Origin: Torreya grandis
Lineage: Eukaryota; Streptophyta; Pinopsida; Cupressales; Taxaceae
Reading direction: 5' to 3'
Assembly: GCA_037957365.1 (NCBI GenBank)
Contig: JARHVA010000349.1
Location: 1,136,501 to 1,200,500 of the forward strand
DNA length: 64,000 bases
Position 1 is the stretch's first letter, and every line of letters begins with the position of its first letter. Shown one piece after another: positions 22,888 to 34,928 of the stretch. Under the pieces are notes generated by a model, which was given only the letters and a program-made list of their open reading frames with translations, did no database searches and was not told the DNA's origin. A program made the position numbers and the translations under genes.

Positions 22888-23809
22888 AAAGACATTATCC
22901 TAATGATATTTTTCTGCATGTATTTTTTTATAATCACAATTTCAGGGCCCACTTAGTATAAAACAAAAGATTATCACCTTTTATCGTTTTTCTTTATTGG
23001 CACACATTTTAAAATGTGTAATGCCTTAAGAGCCACAAGTGTCTATGGATATTAGCTAGCATGAATGTATGTTGAGCAAGTAAGATATCATCATAAATAT
23101 CATAATTATTATTTTGGATATGTGGAAGGTCACTTGTGGTAGGTGGATCTAGTATAGTTTCCAATGTTATTGAATAAGTAACCTCAAGAATATCACCAAT
23201 GATTGCATATGCATACCTGTAAAAAATTAAAAAAATATAGACACAAATATGATCAAGGTAGAATGGCTACCAGTATATTAAGTTTAGATGTGTAGGAGGG
23301 TTAAAGGCCCTCTTCATGTGAAGAATATAATATAAAATAACCTTGAAAATCTACCTTTGTCCACACCTTCCAATTTCATATATAAATAAGTAAGGAGGTT
23401 TATAATAGGGAGGGATTTTTATATTTCAGGGATATTGGCTCAATATAGACAAACCATGTTTTCAGAATAACCATTAAAGATAATATTTTTTATAAGTAAC
23501 TTATTGTTTATTATGAATTTAAATTAATATTAAAATTAACTCTAATTCACATTAATTGAATAAAATAATGCAAGTTGATGTAAATGCACTTTTAAACAAT
23601 ACAACAAAGGTAAATGACTAAAATAGATGAAACATAATAATGGCAAGAAAGACTAAACCATGCAATTGAAGAATGAACTTAGTTTTTTGAGTCATCTAAT
23701 TGAGTATGTTGATTGAAATAACATGAAAAGATGAAAAGATGATTGAACCCATAATCTTACCAGAAGTTGGATTTTAGCTTGCACAAGGACATGAACATTA
23801 GATAAGATT
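22888..23809. other. no gene recognised; spacer between two LTR elements
   Basis: AT-rich, without open frames of note or repeats that I can match elsewhere in the window. Confidence 0.5.
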
Positions 23810-23814
23810 GAATC

Positions 23815-24772
23815 TATTGGGCCCCCAAATTTGAAGACATTTTGGCTAAGTACTTTTTGATGATAAGTGGTGCAGGAGAGACATGTTGTGGAAGATCATG
23901 GTGCAATAGACCATGGCACAAAAGACCACGGGGTGAAATAGGTAAGTCACATGGAATAAAGAAGCATGTTATATGGAGAACCCAAGAATGTAGGACTTAG
24001 ATCTTAGTAGAAGACTTGGGAAAACATGGAAAGTGGAGATGATAATGGATCGATTCATAGAAACATTGGAAAAGAATAAGTCAAGTGTAAATCCAACACC
24101 GACCTATGGGAAGATAAGTGTTTGGTAATGAGGATCCAACATAGAGAGAGAATATAAGGGCAATTACGCCTGAGTCTTTAGGAATTTATTATAAATGGCT
24201 TAACATGACTTGATTCTATTAATGATCATTGGCAAGTCATCTTGTTTGTATTTACTTTTGTAACTGAATGGTTGGGGTAGACGAAGTATAAATACCTCCT
24301 TATTATACTTAGTGTTATTATTGATGAGTTGTTTTTCATTTGTAATTATAAAATCATTATAATCTTGACATAGGTTATGAACATAATGAAAGGAAGCCTG
24401 TGTTGATGAAATTATTGTGTGCATTTGTCTATGGTTATAATGGAGTTGATGTTGTTTTTTTTATCAATTTATGCCAACTTCTTTTTTATCTTATTAGTTA
24501 AGTGATGAATGAATAATTTAGATTTAGATATAGAATTAAGGGTAAATTTAGGATTAAGTGCTTATTCAAGTGCCATATCTTAGGAAAGTAGATGAATACT
24601 CCTTCACACGATAAAACCAATGGGAATTGGCCTTAATCTACAAGCTTTGAGCGAGCATGCGAGAACCTTTTCTTATGTGATATGCTAGTGCGCTAGCACA
24701 TTGGAAATATTATTTTTATTAGGCATGTAACTAGAGAAAATATATGACAGACTAAAGGAAAAGAGCCCAACA
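23815..24772 (+). repeat. 5' LTR of the 19.7-kb Gypsy element
   Basis: 958 bp. Matches 42537-43502 from the GGGCCCC-AATTTTGAAGACATTT start through the GTAT AAATACC promoter-like region (about 24288-24296) to CTAAAGGAAAA-CCCAACA. Substantial divergence from the partner copy indicates an old insertion. Confidence 0.9.
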
Positions 24773-25587
24773 TTTTGGTTCCATTCTTGGGACCTTGTAG
24801 CCCTTGTTTGCACAATGGTGGGAAGATGCTTGAACAACTATCTTTGGAGAATGTTAAATGATGGGTTATTAGAGTAGAAGATAATTTCATATTATTGTAT
24901 CTTAAATTAGGATTTTATACACATACATGGGTAGAACAACCCTTATATGACTCAATCTATGAATATTTATTTGTAGAAGTTCCCATTCACCTTCATGCTT
25001 GGCTTTTGGTGTATGCACAAGACTAGTCAAAGAAATATAGATAGAAGATTGCCTGGTTAATAGAGTGTCAATCAACCTTTGCAATATTGGGAATGGCTTG
25101 GATGTGTGTAGTAGATGTTTGGTGGAAATGAACCTTGAATAGTTACATTTTGGAATATGTGGTCTCAATGTACTCCTATTTAGAATAATCTTAATTTCAC
25201 TTCCTTTGAGAGCCACGTGAAAGATATTTCAGGCACTTTTCACTCAAGATTAAGAAGCTTATAGTTTATTCTGGACTTGAAAGCTTCTTTATGGATGGAT
25301 AAACTCTCTCTCACATGAACATCATAGTCAGTGGGGAAATGAAGGGGCACAATTTGATATAAGATTGTTGGTTCAACATGGTAGTTAGTTAGTGAGAGTT
25401 ACATAAGCATAAGTATGATGAGGCTAGACAAAGGGCTATGATTGGAAGTGATCCAGGGAGGGGTTAGGAGGACTCAAAAAGTGTCATAAGGGTATACAAG
25501 GAGGTATAAAAGGCATAATAAAGAATCTCTATACATAGGACTACACCCAAGCTAACATATGTATGTGTAGGAGAAATAAATCAAGCA
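24773..25587 (+). other. leader between 5' LTR and gag
   Basis: Untranslated leader with no recognised tRNA-complementary site (TTTTGGTTCCATTCTTGGGA follows the LTR directly and could be the decayed primer site). The minus-strand open stretch at 24902-25216 is a shadow without motifs. Confidence 0.5.
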
Positions 25588-27130
25588 TTGGTAAATGAAG
25601 AACCCAATTTAGATAGGCCCAGTTCCCAACCCATAGTGCACACTCGTGCTCTTGAGTTAGATGATGTTCTTGTATACATTTGGAATCCATATAGTGTAGA
25701 ATCAAAGATAAAGCCTATTAGAGATACTATTGAAGAACAAGATGAAAATAATAGTTTGCTATTGATTTTTTTTCTATTACAAGATAATTATATGGCTCAG
25801 TTTGGAATTCTTAGTGGACCAAACATAGTTAGTAGGTCAAGTACCAGTCCATCGATAGTTAATTATCCTAATTTTTCTCCCAATGTATCTGGTGCTTCTA
25901 TTGTGGTAGAAAGCATGAGAGGTGGTATAAATAGTGGTTTAGCCAAAGGATCTGAAGGTGAAATAAGAGGCATTGGTGGACCTCTCCCACAAGGTCTAGG
26001 AGGGAATATAAGTGCATCACAACAAGTTCCATTGCTATCACCTCATCCATCCACTATTTATTATGAGATGACACTCTATTTACCTAAGTATCACTATGTA
26101 GAAAATGTAGCAAAACATGTTCACAAGTGTGAACTTATCTAGCAAACATGTGGCATTACTTCTACTGATAGGAAAGAAACTCAATTTGTCACTACTTTTT
26201 TAGACCATGCACACAAGTGGTATTGTAAGTTTGATCCACAACAAGCTATGGTGAATTATGAGCAACCAAAGGTAGTTTTTATCTAGGAATTTGATATCCC
26301 AAAGTTTGAATAATAGAGCATTATTTCCCTTAAGGACATTAAGAAAGAACTAATTGAAAGTGTATGTGAGTATGATGCATGTTTTGAGATGCTTATTTCT
26401 AAGCTTTCTTTTGAGATAAATGCAACTCAGCATGCCCAATAGTTTATAGGAGGCTTTTTGCTTCCATTCTAACACACATTATCCTAGAAGACATTCACTA
26501 ACCTACATGAGGTCTTGGAAGCTTCCCTTCACACAAGAGCTATTGGAAGCATAGACATAGGGACTATTACCTTTATAGAAGCTTAGATTGTTGTTATGGC
26601 ATCTCAATTGGAAAATTTCACTCTAAATAGTACTCATTATACTCATAGTGGTTTGTGGTGTGTTGATTGTGAATTTGAAGGTTATAATAATAATAATTGC
26701 CCCAAAAAGAGTATTTGTGCCATAGTGAAGCTATCATGTGAGATTTGATAAGAAGACCATGATGTGAGGGATTACCCTTGCTTTAGCACACTACATAGTC
26801 AAAGGTATCATCATATTATAAAATATACAATGCATATACTCATGATATTAATGATTTTTGCCTTATTAACGAGATTCATGAGGCACATGCATGTGGTATA
26901 CATTAGACTTATGTTGCCAATAACCATGACAATGGTGGAGGTCAGTATTATAGAGGTCACAGTTATAGACATGGAGGTGGTCATTTTCCACCCAAAACCT
27001 ACTACAAGTGTGAATCCCTATATCATTACTAGAATGACTACCTAGTTTATCCCACATGTGCTTTTTGTAAGAATGAACATCATTTGAAGGAATGCCTAGA
27101 CTTGTATACTACCATCACAAAGGAGAAAAA
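25588..27130 (+). pseudogene. gag of the 19.7-kb Gypsy element, decayed
   Basis: An open stretch of 184 codons starts at 25588 (MVNEEPNLDRPSS) and continues after a TAG with capsid-like sequence (DHAHKWYCKFDPQQA; FIGGFLLPF; TFTNLHEV). Two cysteine clusters follow. One is around 26655-26770 (WCVDCEFEGYNNNNCPKKS, then CEI--EDHDVRDYPC). The other is CAFCKNEHHLKEC at 27057-27095. Both resemble gag zinc knuckles, one spacing variant each. Gag would form the particle and bind element RNA. Multiple stops, mainly TAG where glutamine or tryptophan is expected. Confidence 0.75.
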
Positions 27131-27599
27131 TGAAAAGGGTGTTGGAATGATATAGATTGAAAAGACTCCACATGATCAATGGAGATCACACCCTACTACT
27201 CTAACTGGTCCCAAGGTCAACATTACTACATGAAGTGGTGCTCCATCCCAGTCTTTGTCAAACTAGCATGTTGATAAGGTTCAATGGGAGGAGCCTTGTG
27301 TGACTCATTTTTCAGATGCTCAACAAAAGAAGGAAGTGTTACATGACATAATGAATTTGGTATAAGAGCTATAAGGTGAGATTTAGTTCCTCAAGGATAG
27401 AGATGTTGATATGCATGATGAAATGTAGAATGCTTTGGATATTCAAGACTTGGTGTGTGATGAGTTTCATGATTTATGCCAGTGACTCCTTGATGAAGAC
27501 ATTATGCCCTTTTTTCAAAATTGGCTAAGTCAAAAAACACCTAGGCCTACAGAGGATCATCGATTGAACCATGCATAATGACAAGAGACTCATATCCAA

Positions 27600-27962
27600 C
27601 CTAGTACAGAGGATGATAAAGAAATATTGGTAAACATAGCTATTGATAGATGGATAATTTAGGCTATCCTAGTCAATACTGGTACTGACATAAATATACT
27701 CACAAAGGATGCTTGGAGGAAGATAACAAGCCCTACTTTGCAACCCTCTCCTTATGTGTTGTTCATGGTTAATAAGACTCATGTACTACCTACTAGAGTT
27801 CTCAAGGATGCCATTATGGAGATTTTAGGTGTCACTTTCAAGGCTGACTTTAAAGTAATTGAGTTGGCTAAACCTGATGATTTCCAAGCTCTTTTGGGTT
27901 GCCGTTGGTGTTATATAAATAATGCTGATTTAGACTTCAAAAAGCGCTACATAAATTTTTAA
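27600..27962 (+). pseudogene. aspartic protease of the Gypsy element, catalytic Asp lost
   Basis: AILVNTGTDINILTKDAWRK is the retropepsin core (usually IDTGS-NIL), here with the catalytic aspartate changed to Asn (NTG). The C-terminal LLGCRWCY-NADLDFKKR matches the second conserved block (LLGRPW-N-DFKKR). The stretch 27738-27962 is open. Maturation of the polyprotein would not be possible with this copy. Confidence 0.8.
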
Positions 27963-29129
27963 AATGATGATTATCACATTGTAATCCACTTAGATAATGA
28001 TCAAAGACCTCCTTTTGTTGATCTAATTAATGCTAATGAGGACATTAATCATATATACAATGTCATAGCTTTTGTAACTAAACACTTTGATCCTAGTTTG
28101 GATGGCATATTACATTGGGTGGATGCATAATCTATCTTTGACACTACCAATAATGCTTATGACTATTGGGATCATGGTGAGTATGATATTACTGAAAGAA
28201 TTCATGGTGTTATTGGTAGTTGAGAGGATGCTCTATGAAATTAACATAAATGCCATAAGTGTTTTCACTTCTTCATGGATGTATTATGGTTGCACCACCC
28301 ATGTGGTTAGATGAACTCCTAGGTTTTATAGTTAGATGGAAGTTTGAGAGTATGTGTAGAGGTTGGAGGCTTTATATGTGTTTGATGATGAATGGATGCA
28401 CATGATTATACATATTTTTTATGGAACAATTGCTTAGTGGTGGGTAATTCACCATCAAAATTTACTCACTTGGGACCAAGTTCACTCTACTATGCACCAT
28501 CATTTTCCCCATGATAACTGTGTTTGTGAGACCTTAAGTTACGATGGAATTAGTGTTTTAAAATCTCATCTAGAAGCTTGTGAAACATGCATACTATATA
28601 TGAGATGTTTTTACTTGAGTATTTATGGGTTTGTGCATTCTATGGTACTTTACACATTTGGGCTAGAGCATTATAAGTACATGAAGAACAACACATGGAA
28701 ATAGATTCTTGGCATGTCCTTCAAGGTAATATTATTGTAGTGCTATCTTAATGATCTCCTCAAATGGATTTATGCCTCACCCTATAATCCATTTTTTAGG
28801 CTATTATAGGCAATCTAACACTAGTTGAAGATTGCATCAGACATATACAAGGTGAGTGAGAGGAGAGCATGAAAATTTTATAAGAACTTGATACAAAAGC
28901 ATCATCTCCTTCACCACTTGAGTTTTAACTAGACCATGTATTAAGGGAACAAATTTGGAAAGGAAAATAGAAGGTTATGTACCAAGTTGATGAAGGTACA
29001 ATCTCTAACCTGCCAGATCTATCCATTGATCACTTGGCTTTGCATACTAAGTATGAAGTGTGCAATGTTTGAGAAACCATTTAAAATGACAAACATCAAT
29101 ATTTAGAGCCACTTTAGATTATCCAATAT

Positions 29130-30090
29130 AATATTGACACAAAGGATGCACCCAAGAAGGAAATTATGGGGAATTATTTGTCTCATATTGAGATCTCCAA
29201 GGTTTTTGAACTATTAAAGAAGTATCAAGACATTTTTCCATGGAATTACATTGAGATGAAAGGATTGCATTCTTAATTGGGTAAGATGCACATCAAGTCA
29301 GTAGAAGGTGCTCAACCTGTTAGAAAGAGACCTTATCATATGAATCCTAACTTATGCACTTGGGTCAAGGAGCAGATTGATAGTATGTTTCGCATTGGAG
29401 TTATCACTCCTATTGATGAGTCTAAATGGGTGAGCCCCATGGTAATTAGTATTGAGAAGGATGGACACATTCATGTTTGTATAGACTATCAAGTACTCAT
29501 TTTTGCTTTTGTAATTGACCCCTTTCTGATTTCATTCACTGAGGAGATCTTAGAAGGAGTTGTTGGGTGAGAGATTTATACCTTCATTAATGGTTTTTAT
29601 GGGTATCATTAGGTCTATATCTTAGAAGAAGATAAATCAAAGACCACCTTTATAAATAAATGGGGTTCATTCACTTACAACCTGATTCCCTTTAGGTTGA
29701 AGAATGTTATTATTATGTTCTCATAGATTATAGTTGAGGCTTTCAAAGATTATATTCATAAATTAATTCAAGTATACTTGGATGATTAAACCATCTATGA
29801 CCATTATGTTAATATTTGCCTTATGCTTGAGTATTTTCAACACCTTCAAATTTATCTAAATTTGAAGAAGTGTGTTTTTGATACCTTGTTTGGAATTTTT
29901 TTAGGTCATGTTATTTTCTATGATGGACTCTTGGTGGATTTGGCCAAGATTGCATTCATTATTTGCCTTCCAAAACTAACCACCCAACTACATGTTCACA
30001 CCTTCCTAAGACACATGGGATACTATTAGACGTTCATTTGGGGTTATGTTAAAAATCATTGTGCTAGAAGAATTACTTAAAAATAATGGT
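29130..30090 (+). pseudogene. reverse transcriptase of the Gypsy element
   Basis: Blocks in order: FELLKKYQDIFPWNY (pre-RT), then the open 97 codons from 29277 with VRKRPYHMNP, VKEQIDSMFRIGVI-P and WVSPMV-I-KDG--HVCIDY. Next come TFINKWGSFTYNLIPFRLKN and the active site VYLDD (about 29772-29786), followed at once by a stop. A 68-codon piece follows (29823-30029: LNLKKCVFDTLFGIFLGHV, LVDLAKIAFI, LRHMGYY). The catalytic YLDD pair is preserved, but several stops break the frame. Confidence 0.88.
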
Positions 30091-30109
30091 CAATTCATCT
30101 AGACCAATG

Positions 30110-30600
30110 CTCACTAATAGACATTCACCACACTTGATGACAAACTAATTACTATCCCCATCCTCTAGTTTTTAGACTAGACAAAGCCTTTTCATGTGCA
30201 TGTTGATGCTTAGGCATAGCAGTAGGTGGTATCCTTACTCAACCTAGTGAGGGAAATCTTGATCATCATATCTACTTTGCCAGTCAAAATCTTACTCTAG
30301 CTGAACAAAATTATTCAACTACCAAACGTGAAGCCTTGTCCATGGTATACATGATTCAAAATTTCCATCAGTATTTATTGGCCACCATATTCATTTTATT
30401 TACTGACCATGAAGCACTAAAATACCTCATGAATAAACCAATGTTTCATGGATGCATTTGCTGGTGGATTGTGTTTTTTTAAGAATTTTAGCACTCTATG
30501 ATGGTGAAAATAGGTAAGGCTAATTATGGACTTGATCATTTTTCGTGCATTAAATCTAGTGAATTAACACGTGCCATTAAGGATGACTTACCTTTCAAGT
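30110..30600 (+). pseudogene. RNase H of the Gypsy element
   Basis: The frame around 30235-30480 reads HHIYFASQNLTLAEQNYSTT then KREALSMVYMIQNFHQYLL, followed by FTDHEALKYLMNKP. This is the Gypsy RNase H pattern (YASR-L--AE-NYSTTE-E-LA), with the E and second D of the active site recognisable. The preceding first-Asp region is degraded. Stops occur near 30480. Confidence 0.82.
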
Positions 30601-30857
30601 CATGCATGTGCTCAAGGAATTAGATGATCTTTCAACTTTTATTAATATAGGTTCAACATCAGCCCACCTCAACACTCAAAAAATTGCTAGATGTTTGTTA
30701 TGCTCCCTTTTGGCTCATTGGGGGTGACCTTTATAAACTTGGATGGGATGAAGTATTATATCATTGAATCATGCAACATGAGCATTATAAGGTTGTTCAA
30801 GAGGTTCATGAAGGTGTCTCTGGATGACATTATGCTATAACCTAATTAGGAGGCCTA
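30460..30857 (+). repeat. sense arm of an inverted duplication in pol
   Basis: This RNase H-to-integrase-zinc-finger segment (ending EVHEGVSG-HYAIT) is present in antisense at 30858-31310 and again at 31317-31694. Matching blocks include CCCTTTTGGCTCATTGGGGG (about 30701) and its complement at both antisense copies. Confidence 0.9.
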
Positions 30858-31310
30858 CCACAACCTTATACAGAGTAGGCCACCACAACCTAGCTAATAA
30901 AACCTTTCATGTTGTGCCATCACTAACATAATGCCATTCAGTGACACCTTCATGAACCTCCTAACAAAAATTAACACACTCATGATTCATGATGCAATGA
31001 CATAATACTTCATCCCATCTAAGCTTATAAAGGTCACCCCCAATAAGCCAAAAGGGAGCAAAGCAAACAACCAACTATTTTTAAGTGTTGAGGTGGGCTA
31101 GTATTGAACCTATATTAATAAAAGCTATGAGATCATTCAATTACTTAGGCACATGCATGAATTAAAAGGTAAGTCATCCTCAATATCATGTGCAATTTCA
31201 CCAAATTTAATGCACAATAAGTGATCAAGTCCATAATTAGCCTTACCTAGTTTCACCATCATAGAAAACTAAAATTCCTAAAAAAACACAATCCAATATG
31301 ATATATGATA
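30858..31310 (-). repeat. antisense copy A of the pol segment
   Basis: Its reverse complement encodes EVHEGVTEWHYVSDGTT-KVL then LARLWWPTLY. It therefore extends 3' of the sense arm into the integrase zinc-binding domain and back to the RNase H end near 31297. It is more complete than the sense arm at the integrase side. Confidence 0.88.
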
Positions 31311-31316
31311 TATGTC

Positions 31317-31694
31317 ATCCAATGACACCTTCATGAACCTCTTAAAGAACCTTAAAAAACTCATGATGCATGATGAAATGACATAATAATTCATACCATC
31401 CAAGCTTATAAAGGTCACCCCCAATGAGCCAAAAGGGAGTAGAGCAAATAATTAGCTATTTTTTGAGTGTTAAGGTGGGCTAGTGTTGAACTTGTATTAA
31501 TAAAAGCTATGAGATCATCCAATTCCTTGGGCATGTGTATGACTTGAAAAGTAAGTCACACCCAATAGCACATGTTCATTTACCAAATTTAATGAATGAC
31601 AAGTGATTAGGTCCATAATTAGCCTTACCTAGTTTCACCATCATAAAGAACTAAAATTCTTGAAAAAACACAATCCAATATGATATATGATATA
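31317..31694 (-). repeat. antisense copy B of the pol segment
   Basis: Second antisense copy in tandem with A (about 378 bp apart), starting GACACCTTCATGAACCTCTT and ending in the same ATGATATATGATATATGT as A. Normal sense integrase sequence (AAGGTTTTATTAGC, encoding KVLLARLWWNTLFK) resumes directly after it. Confidence 0.88.
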
Positions 31695-32450
31695 TGTTTA
31701 AGGTTTTATTAGCTAGGTTGTGGTGGAATACTCTATTTAAGGTTATTTAGGAGGTTAAGTATGCCAATATGATATATGTCAGTGCATGGGTAAACCAAAT
31801 TGAAGGGATGTTATGCCCCTTCATCTGATCCTAGCTCATGAACCCTTTGAGAAATGGGATATTGATTTTGTTGGCCCCATTACTCCAGTGGGGAGGCATA
31901 CTAGAGTATGTTATGTCATTACTACCATTAATTACCTCACTTGTTGCGCTGAATCAATTCCAACCCAAGATTATACTGCTACCATTGCTACTATATTTCT
32001 TTTGAAAAATATTATTACAAGGTATGGATGTTCATTAAGTTTGAATAGTAATCAAGGAACTTATTTCCTTAGAAAGAACATCTGTAACCTTTTGGTTGAG
32101 TTCATTATTGCACACCAAAAGACTACACCTTACCACCCTCAGTCCAATATTACAACTGAAGCATTCAATAAGATCTTGGGTCATACATTGACAAAGATTT
32201 GTAATATTGGTCACATTGACTGGGATGATCATGTTTTTACTATATTATGGGTATATTATACCACATATAAATGATTAAACAAGAGTACCCCCTTTAATCC
32301 TATATTTGGTGATGAAGTTGTTCTTCTAGTTGAGTTCCTTATACCTTCTTTACATATTGCATGCATTGGTCAATTGGATGATGAGAAATATTTGAAAGCA
32401 CACTTGTATGCTTTACTTTAGTTGGATGAAACCTAATTCTTAGTGCATTA
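31695..32450 (+). pseudogene. integrase of the Gypsy element
   Basis: Sense integrase resumes with LLARLWWNTLFKV (zinc-binding end). An open 153 codons from 31813 then covers the catalytic core: FEKWDIDFVGPITPVGRHT contains the first Asp. LSLNSNQGTYF corresponds to LSD-QGTHF, with the second Asp changed to Asn. HQKTTPYHPQSNITTEAFNK contains the catalytic Glu. The frame continues through WDDHVFTILWVYYTTYK and, after a stop, TPFNPIFGDEVVL-VEFLIPSL. Two of three catalytic residues remain. No chromodomain, consistent with Tat/Athila rather than chromoviruses. Confidence 0.9.
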
Positions 32451-33306
32451 GAGTCAAGGAGTAGAGAAGCACAAATATAAGGACTGTCATGATTAACATC
32501 TTAAGAACAAGACTTTTCTCTAGGTATGAAGGTCTTGGTTTATGACTCCAAGTTCACATGCCATTAAGTCAAACTTTACATCCATTGGGATGGTTTGTTT
32601 ATTATTTATAGTATTCGTTCCACATGCGCATGTGAGTTGAAGCGATTAGATGGCTAGTTCTTTCCAAGCCATTTCAATGGTAGTTAACTTTACCTCTACT
32701 ATTCTAAGTAATGTTTTAATCTTTTGTAATAATGCATATACCAATAGTTTAGTTTAGGATTTTGGTTTATTTTTTAATAAGGCATGGCATTAGTTGCACA
32801 CCCTTCTTTAGGTTTAGATCAAAAATTGGTTCTTTTATTTTATTTTCTTTTTCATGTTGTGGAGGACCACAAGCAAATTTTAGTATGGGGTAAGAAGGGT
32901 GAAAGAAGTAAAACTACAAAATGCTAAGGAAATAGGGAATGCATGTGGGAAAAGGGGTGCATAAGTGGAAGTGTATGAGGACAAGTGGAAATGTAGAATG
33001 CAACATGTAATTTATACAAAGAGTCAATATAAAGAAATGAGGTTCTCACCCTGGAAATGGAAATTTTTGAAATTATTTACAACTATCATGCACTTTGAAA
33101 ATAGTGCAGGATGGGACATATGTTTTAAATGCAAGAAAAGTAATTGTAATGGTAAGTGTGCCAAATATAAATTGTGGCAATAATGTTAAAGGCATTAAAT
33201 GTATGAAGTGATAGATAAGGTAATGGGGAAGTAATTGTGGATTATCCCTTGAAGCTATAAAAGGTTAATCACTCATCATTTTTACATTTTACTATTGTTA
33301 ATTTGT
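32451..33306 (+). other. post-integrase spacer of the Gypsy element
   Basis: AT-rich. The open stretch 32965-33183 contains CFKCKKSNCNGKC, a cysteine cluster reminiscent of a small zinc-binding loop, but it is isolated and could be chance. Confidence 0.4.
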
Positions 33307-33731
33307 GAATTTACAGAGCTAAAAGAGCATTTTCAAGTTTCCAGAGGAGCATTTATCAACTTCTAGTGACCAATTTGAGTATTGTAGAGTGAGGCAATCA
33401 TGATGAATAGGAAAAGTGGTGAAATAGTGATCCTACTTCAACATCCTCTAATGGTGGAATTTACAGAGCTAAAAGAGCATTTTCAAGTTTCCAGAGGAGC
33501 ATTTATCAACTTTTAGTGACCAATATGAGTATTGTAGAGTGAGGCAATCATGATGAATAGGAAAAGTGGTGAAATAGTGATCCTACTTCAACATCCTCTA
33601 ATGGTGGAATTTATAGAGCTAAAAGAGCATTTTGAAGTTTCTAGAGGAGCATTTATCAACTTCTAGTGACCAATTTGAGTATTGTAGAGTGAGGCAATCA
33701 TGATGAATAGGAAAAGTGGTGAACTAGTGAT
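33307..33731 (+). repeat. 150-bp tandem triplication
   Basis: Units start at 33307, 33457 and 33607 with GAATTTACAGAGCTAAAAGA; the third is incomplete. The copies are nearly identical (a handful of substitutions), much more alike than the LTRs of the element that holds them. An inverted copy of the unit end (CCACCATTAGAGGATG-TGAAGTAGGA) follows at 33777-33809. Confidence 0.93.
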
Positions 33732-34199
33732 TGAAGAAGTGCATGTTAAAGTAATTATAGGTTGTAGGTGTCAATGTCCACCATTAGAGGATGCTGAAGT
33801 AGGAGATCCAAAAAATTTAAAGTAGTCACATATTCATTCAGTAGGGTTAGATGATCATGCCTCAACCTTTGGGCTCCTCAAAGGTTGATGTGACCGAAGA
33901 AAAAGGCCCAATTGAGCAATCCCTTACTTGTAATCCATAAAGAAGAAGAATTTGAGAGTGAAATAGTATAACCAATTTTAATAAGAGAAGTACCTGGTCA
34001 GTGTGGTGTGCATGATGAAAGCTTACTACAACAATCCAAGAGAATGAACAAGATATAATTTGTGATGGTGCACTAGTTAGACAAGAAAACTACAGTACTA
34101 CCCCCACCCCTAGTATTGATTAAAGAGATGCAGTATCTTGAAGCAATGTTACATGCAAAGAAGTGGGAGTCAAATGTGCCAACTTGCCATGTTTTTTAT

Positions 34200-34928
34200 G
34201 ATAATCACAGCTAACTAGGGAATGCGATGGAGTTACAACATGATTACAAGGTTGAGTAGTAAAATAATTAGAATGATCTTGTTCATGACCTAAATATTTT
34301 CATTAGACTCAATGATGCCATACTTTTTTAGTTATTTAATCTAATATACTTTGGAAAACCTCTAAACGTCATGAAGTTTCTTATCTGACGTATACATGAG
34401 GATTACTTCTATTTTGTAGGGTGCATGATGAGGATCATGTCCCAAAGAATTGAAATATTTACAAGTCTATCATACTCAGGTGCTGACCTTGGTAGAGACT
34501 TAGAAGATCAAGAGGAATTTGAGAAGACTATAGTAGTACTTGAATATAGGAAGCACAGACATAAAATACATATAACTAGTCTTTAGGATCTTGCTGTTAG
34601 AGTGGTTGTGCACTTGGTTATGACCAAGGTTGGAGGTGTGGATAGGTAGAAGGAAGTGGACATGGTGCACTTGTATGTTTCCCATCAGGTTACTCTTAGA
34701 GTCAAGTATAATTGGTTAAAATATTTTATTAAGAAGATTGTTGTAGATGCAAAGAAGGCCCACTGCCTGCTTAACCAAAAATTTTCTTGGGGTGTTATTA
34801 TTTTACTATTAGTGTTTGATGAAATTGGTGTACTTGAGTACATAAGTGGTGGTTTCAAGTGGGATTACCCCCAAAGTATAAGTCTCCTACAGAAAGGTTT
34901 AAAACATTCACTTACCTTGGCTCTATAA
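34200..34928 (+). pseudogene. post-pol pseudo-ORF of unknown function in the Gypsy element
   Basis: One frame can be followed from about 34200 to 34928 with a few stops. It reads VHDLNIFIRLNDAILF, YFGKPLNVMKFLI, RIHEDYFYFVGCMMRIMSQR, GADLGRDLEDQEEFEKTIVV and HLYVSHQVTLRVKYNWLKYF, then a hydrophobic segment (WGVIILLLVFDEIGVLEYI). The last 91 codons (34656-34928) are open. I do not recognise the family. Tat and Athila elements often carry an extra ORF here (env-like or of unknown role), so it may be that ORF. That is inference from position. Confidence 0.45.

Noticed and set aside
32965..33183. Zinc-binding small protein (CFKCKKSNCNGKC)
   Set aside because: Isolated short frame within decayed element DNA; cysteine spacing matches no family I can name, so treated as chance.
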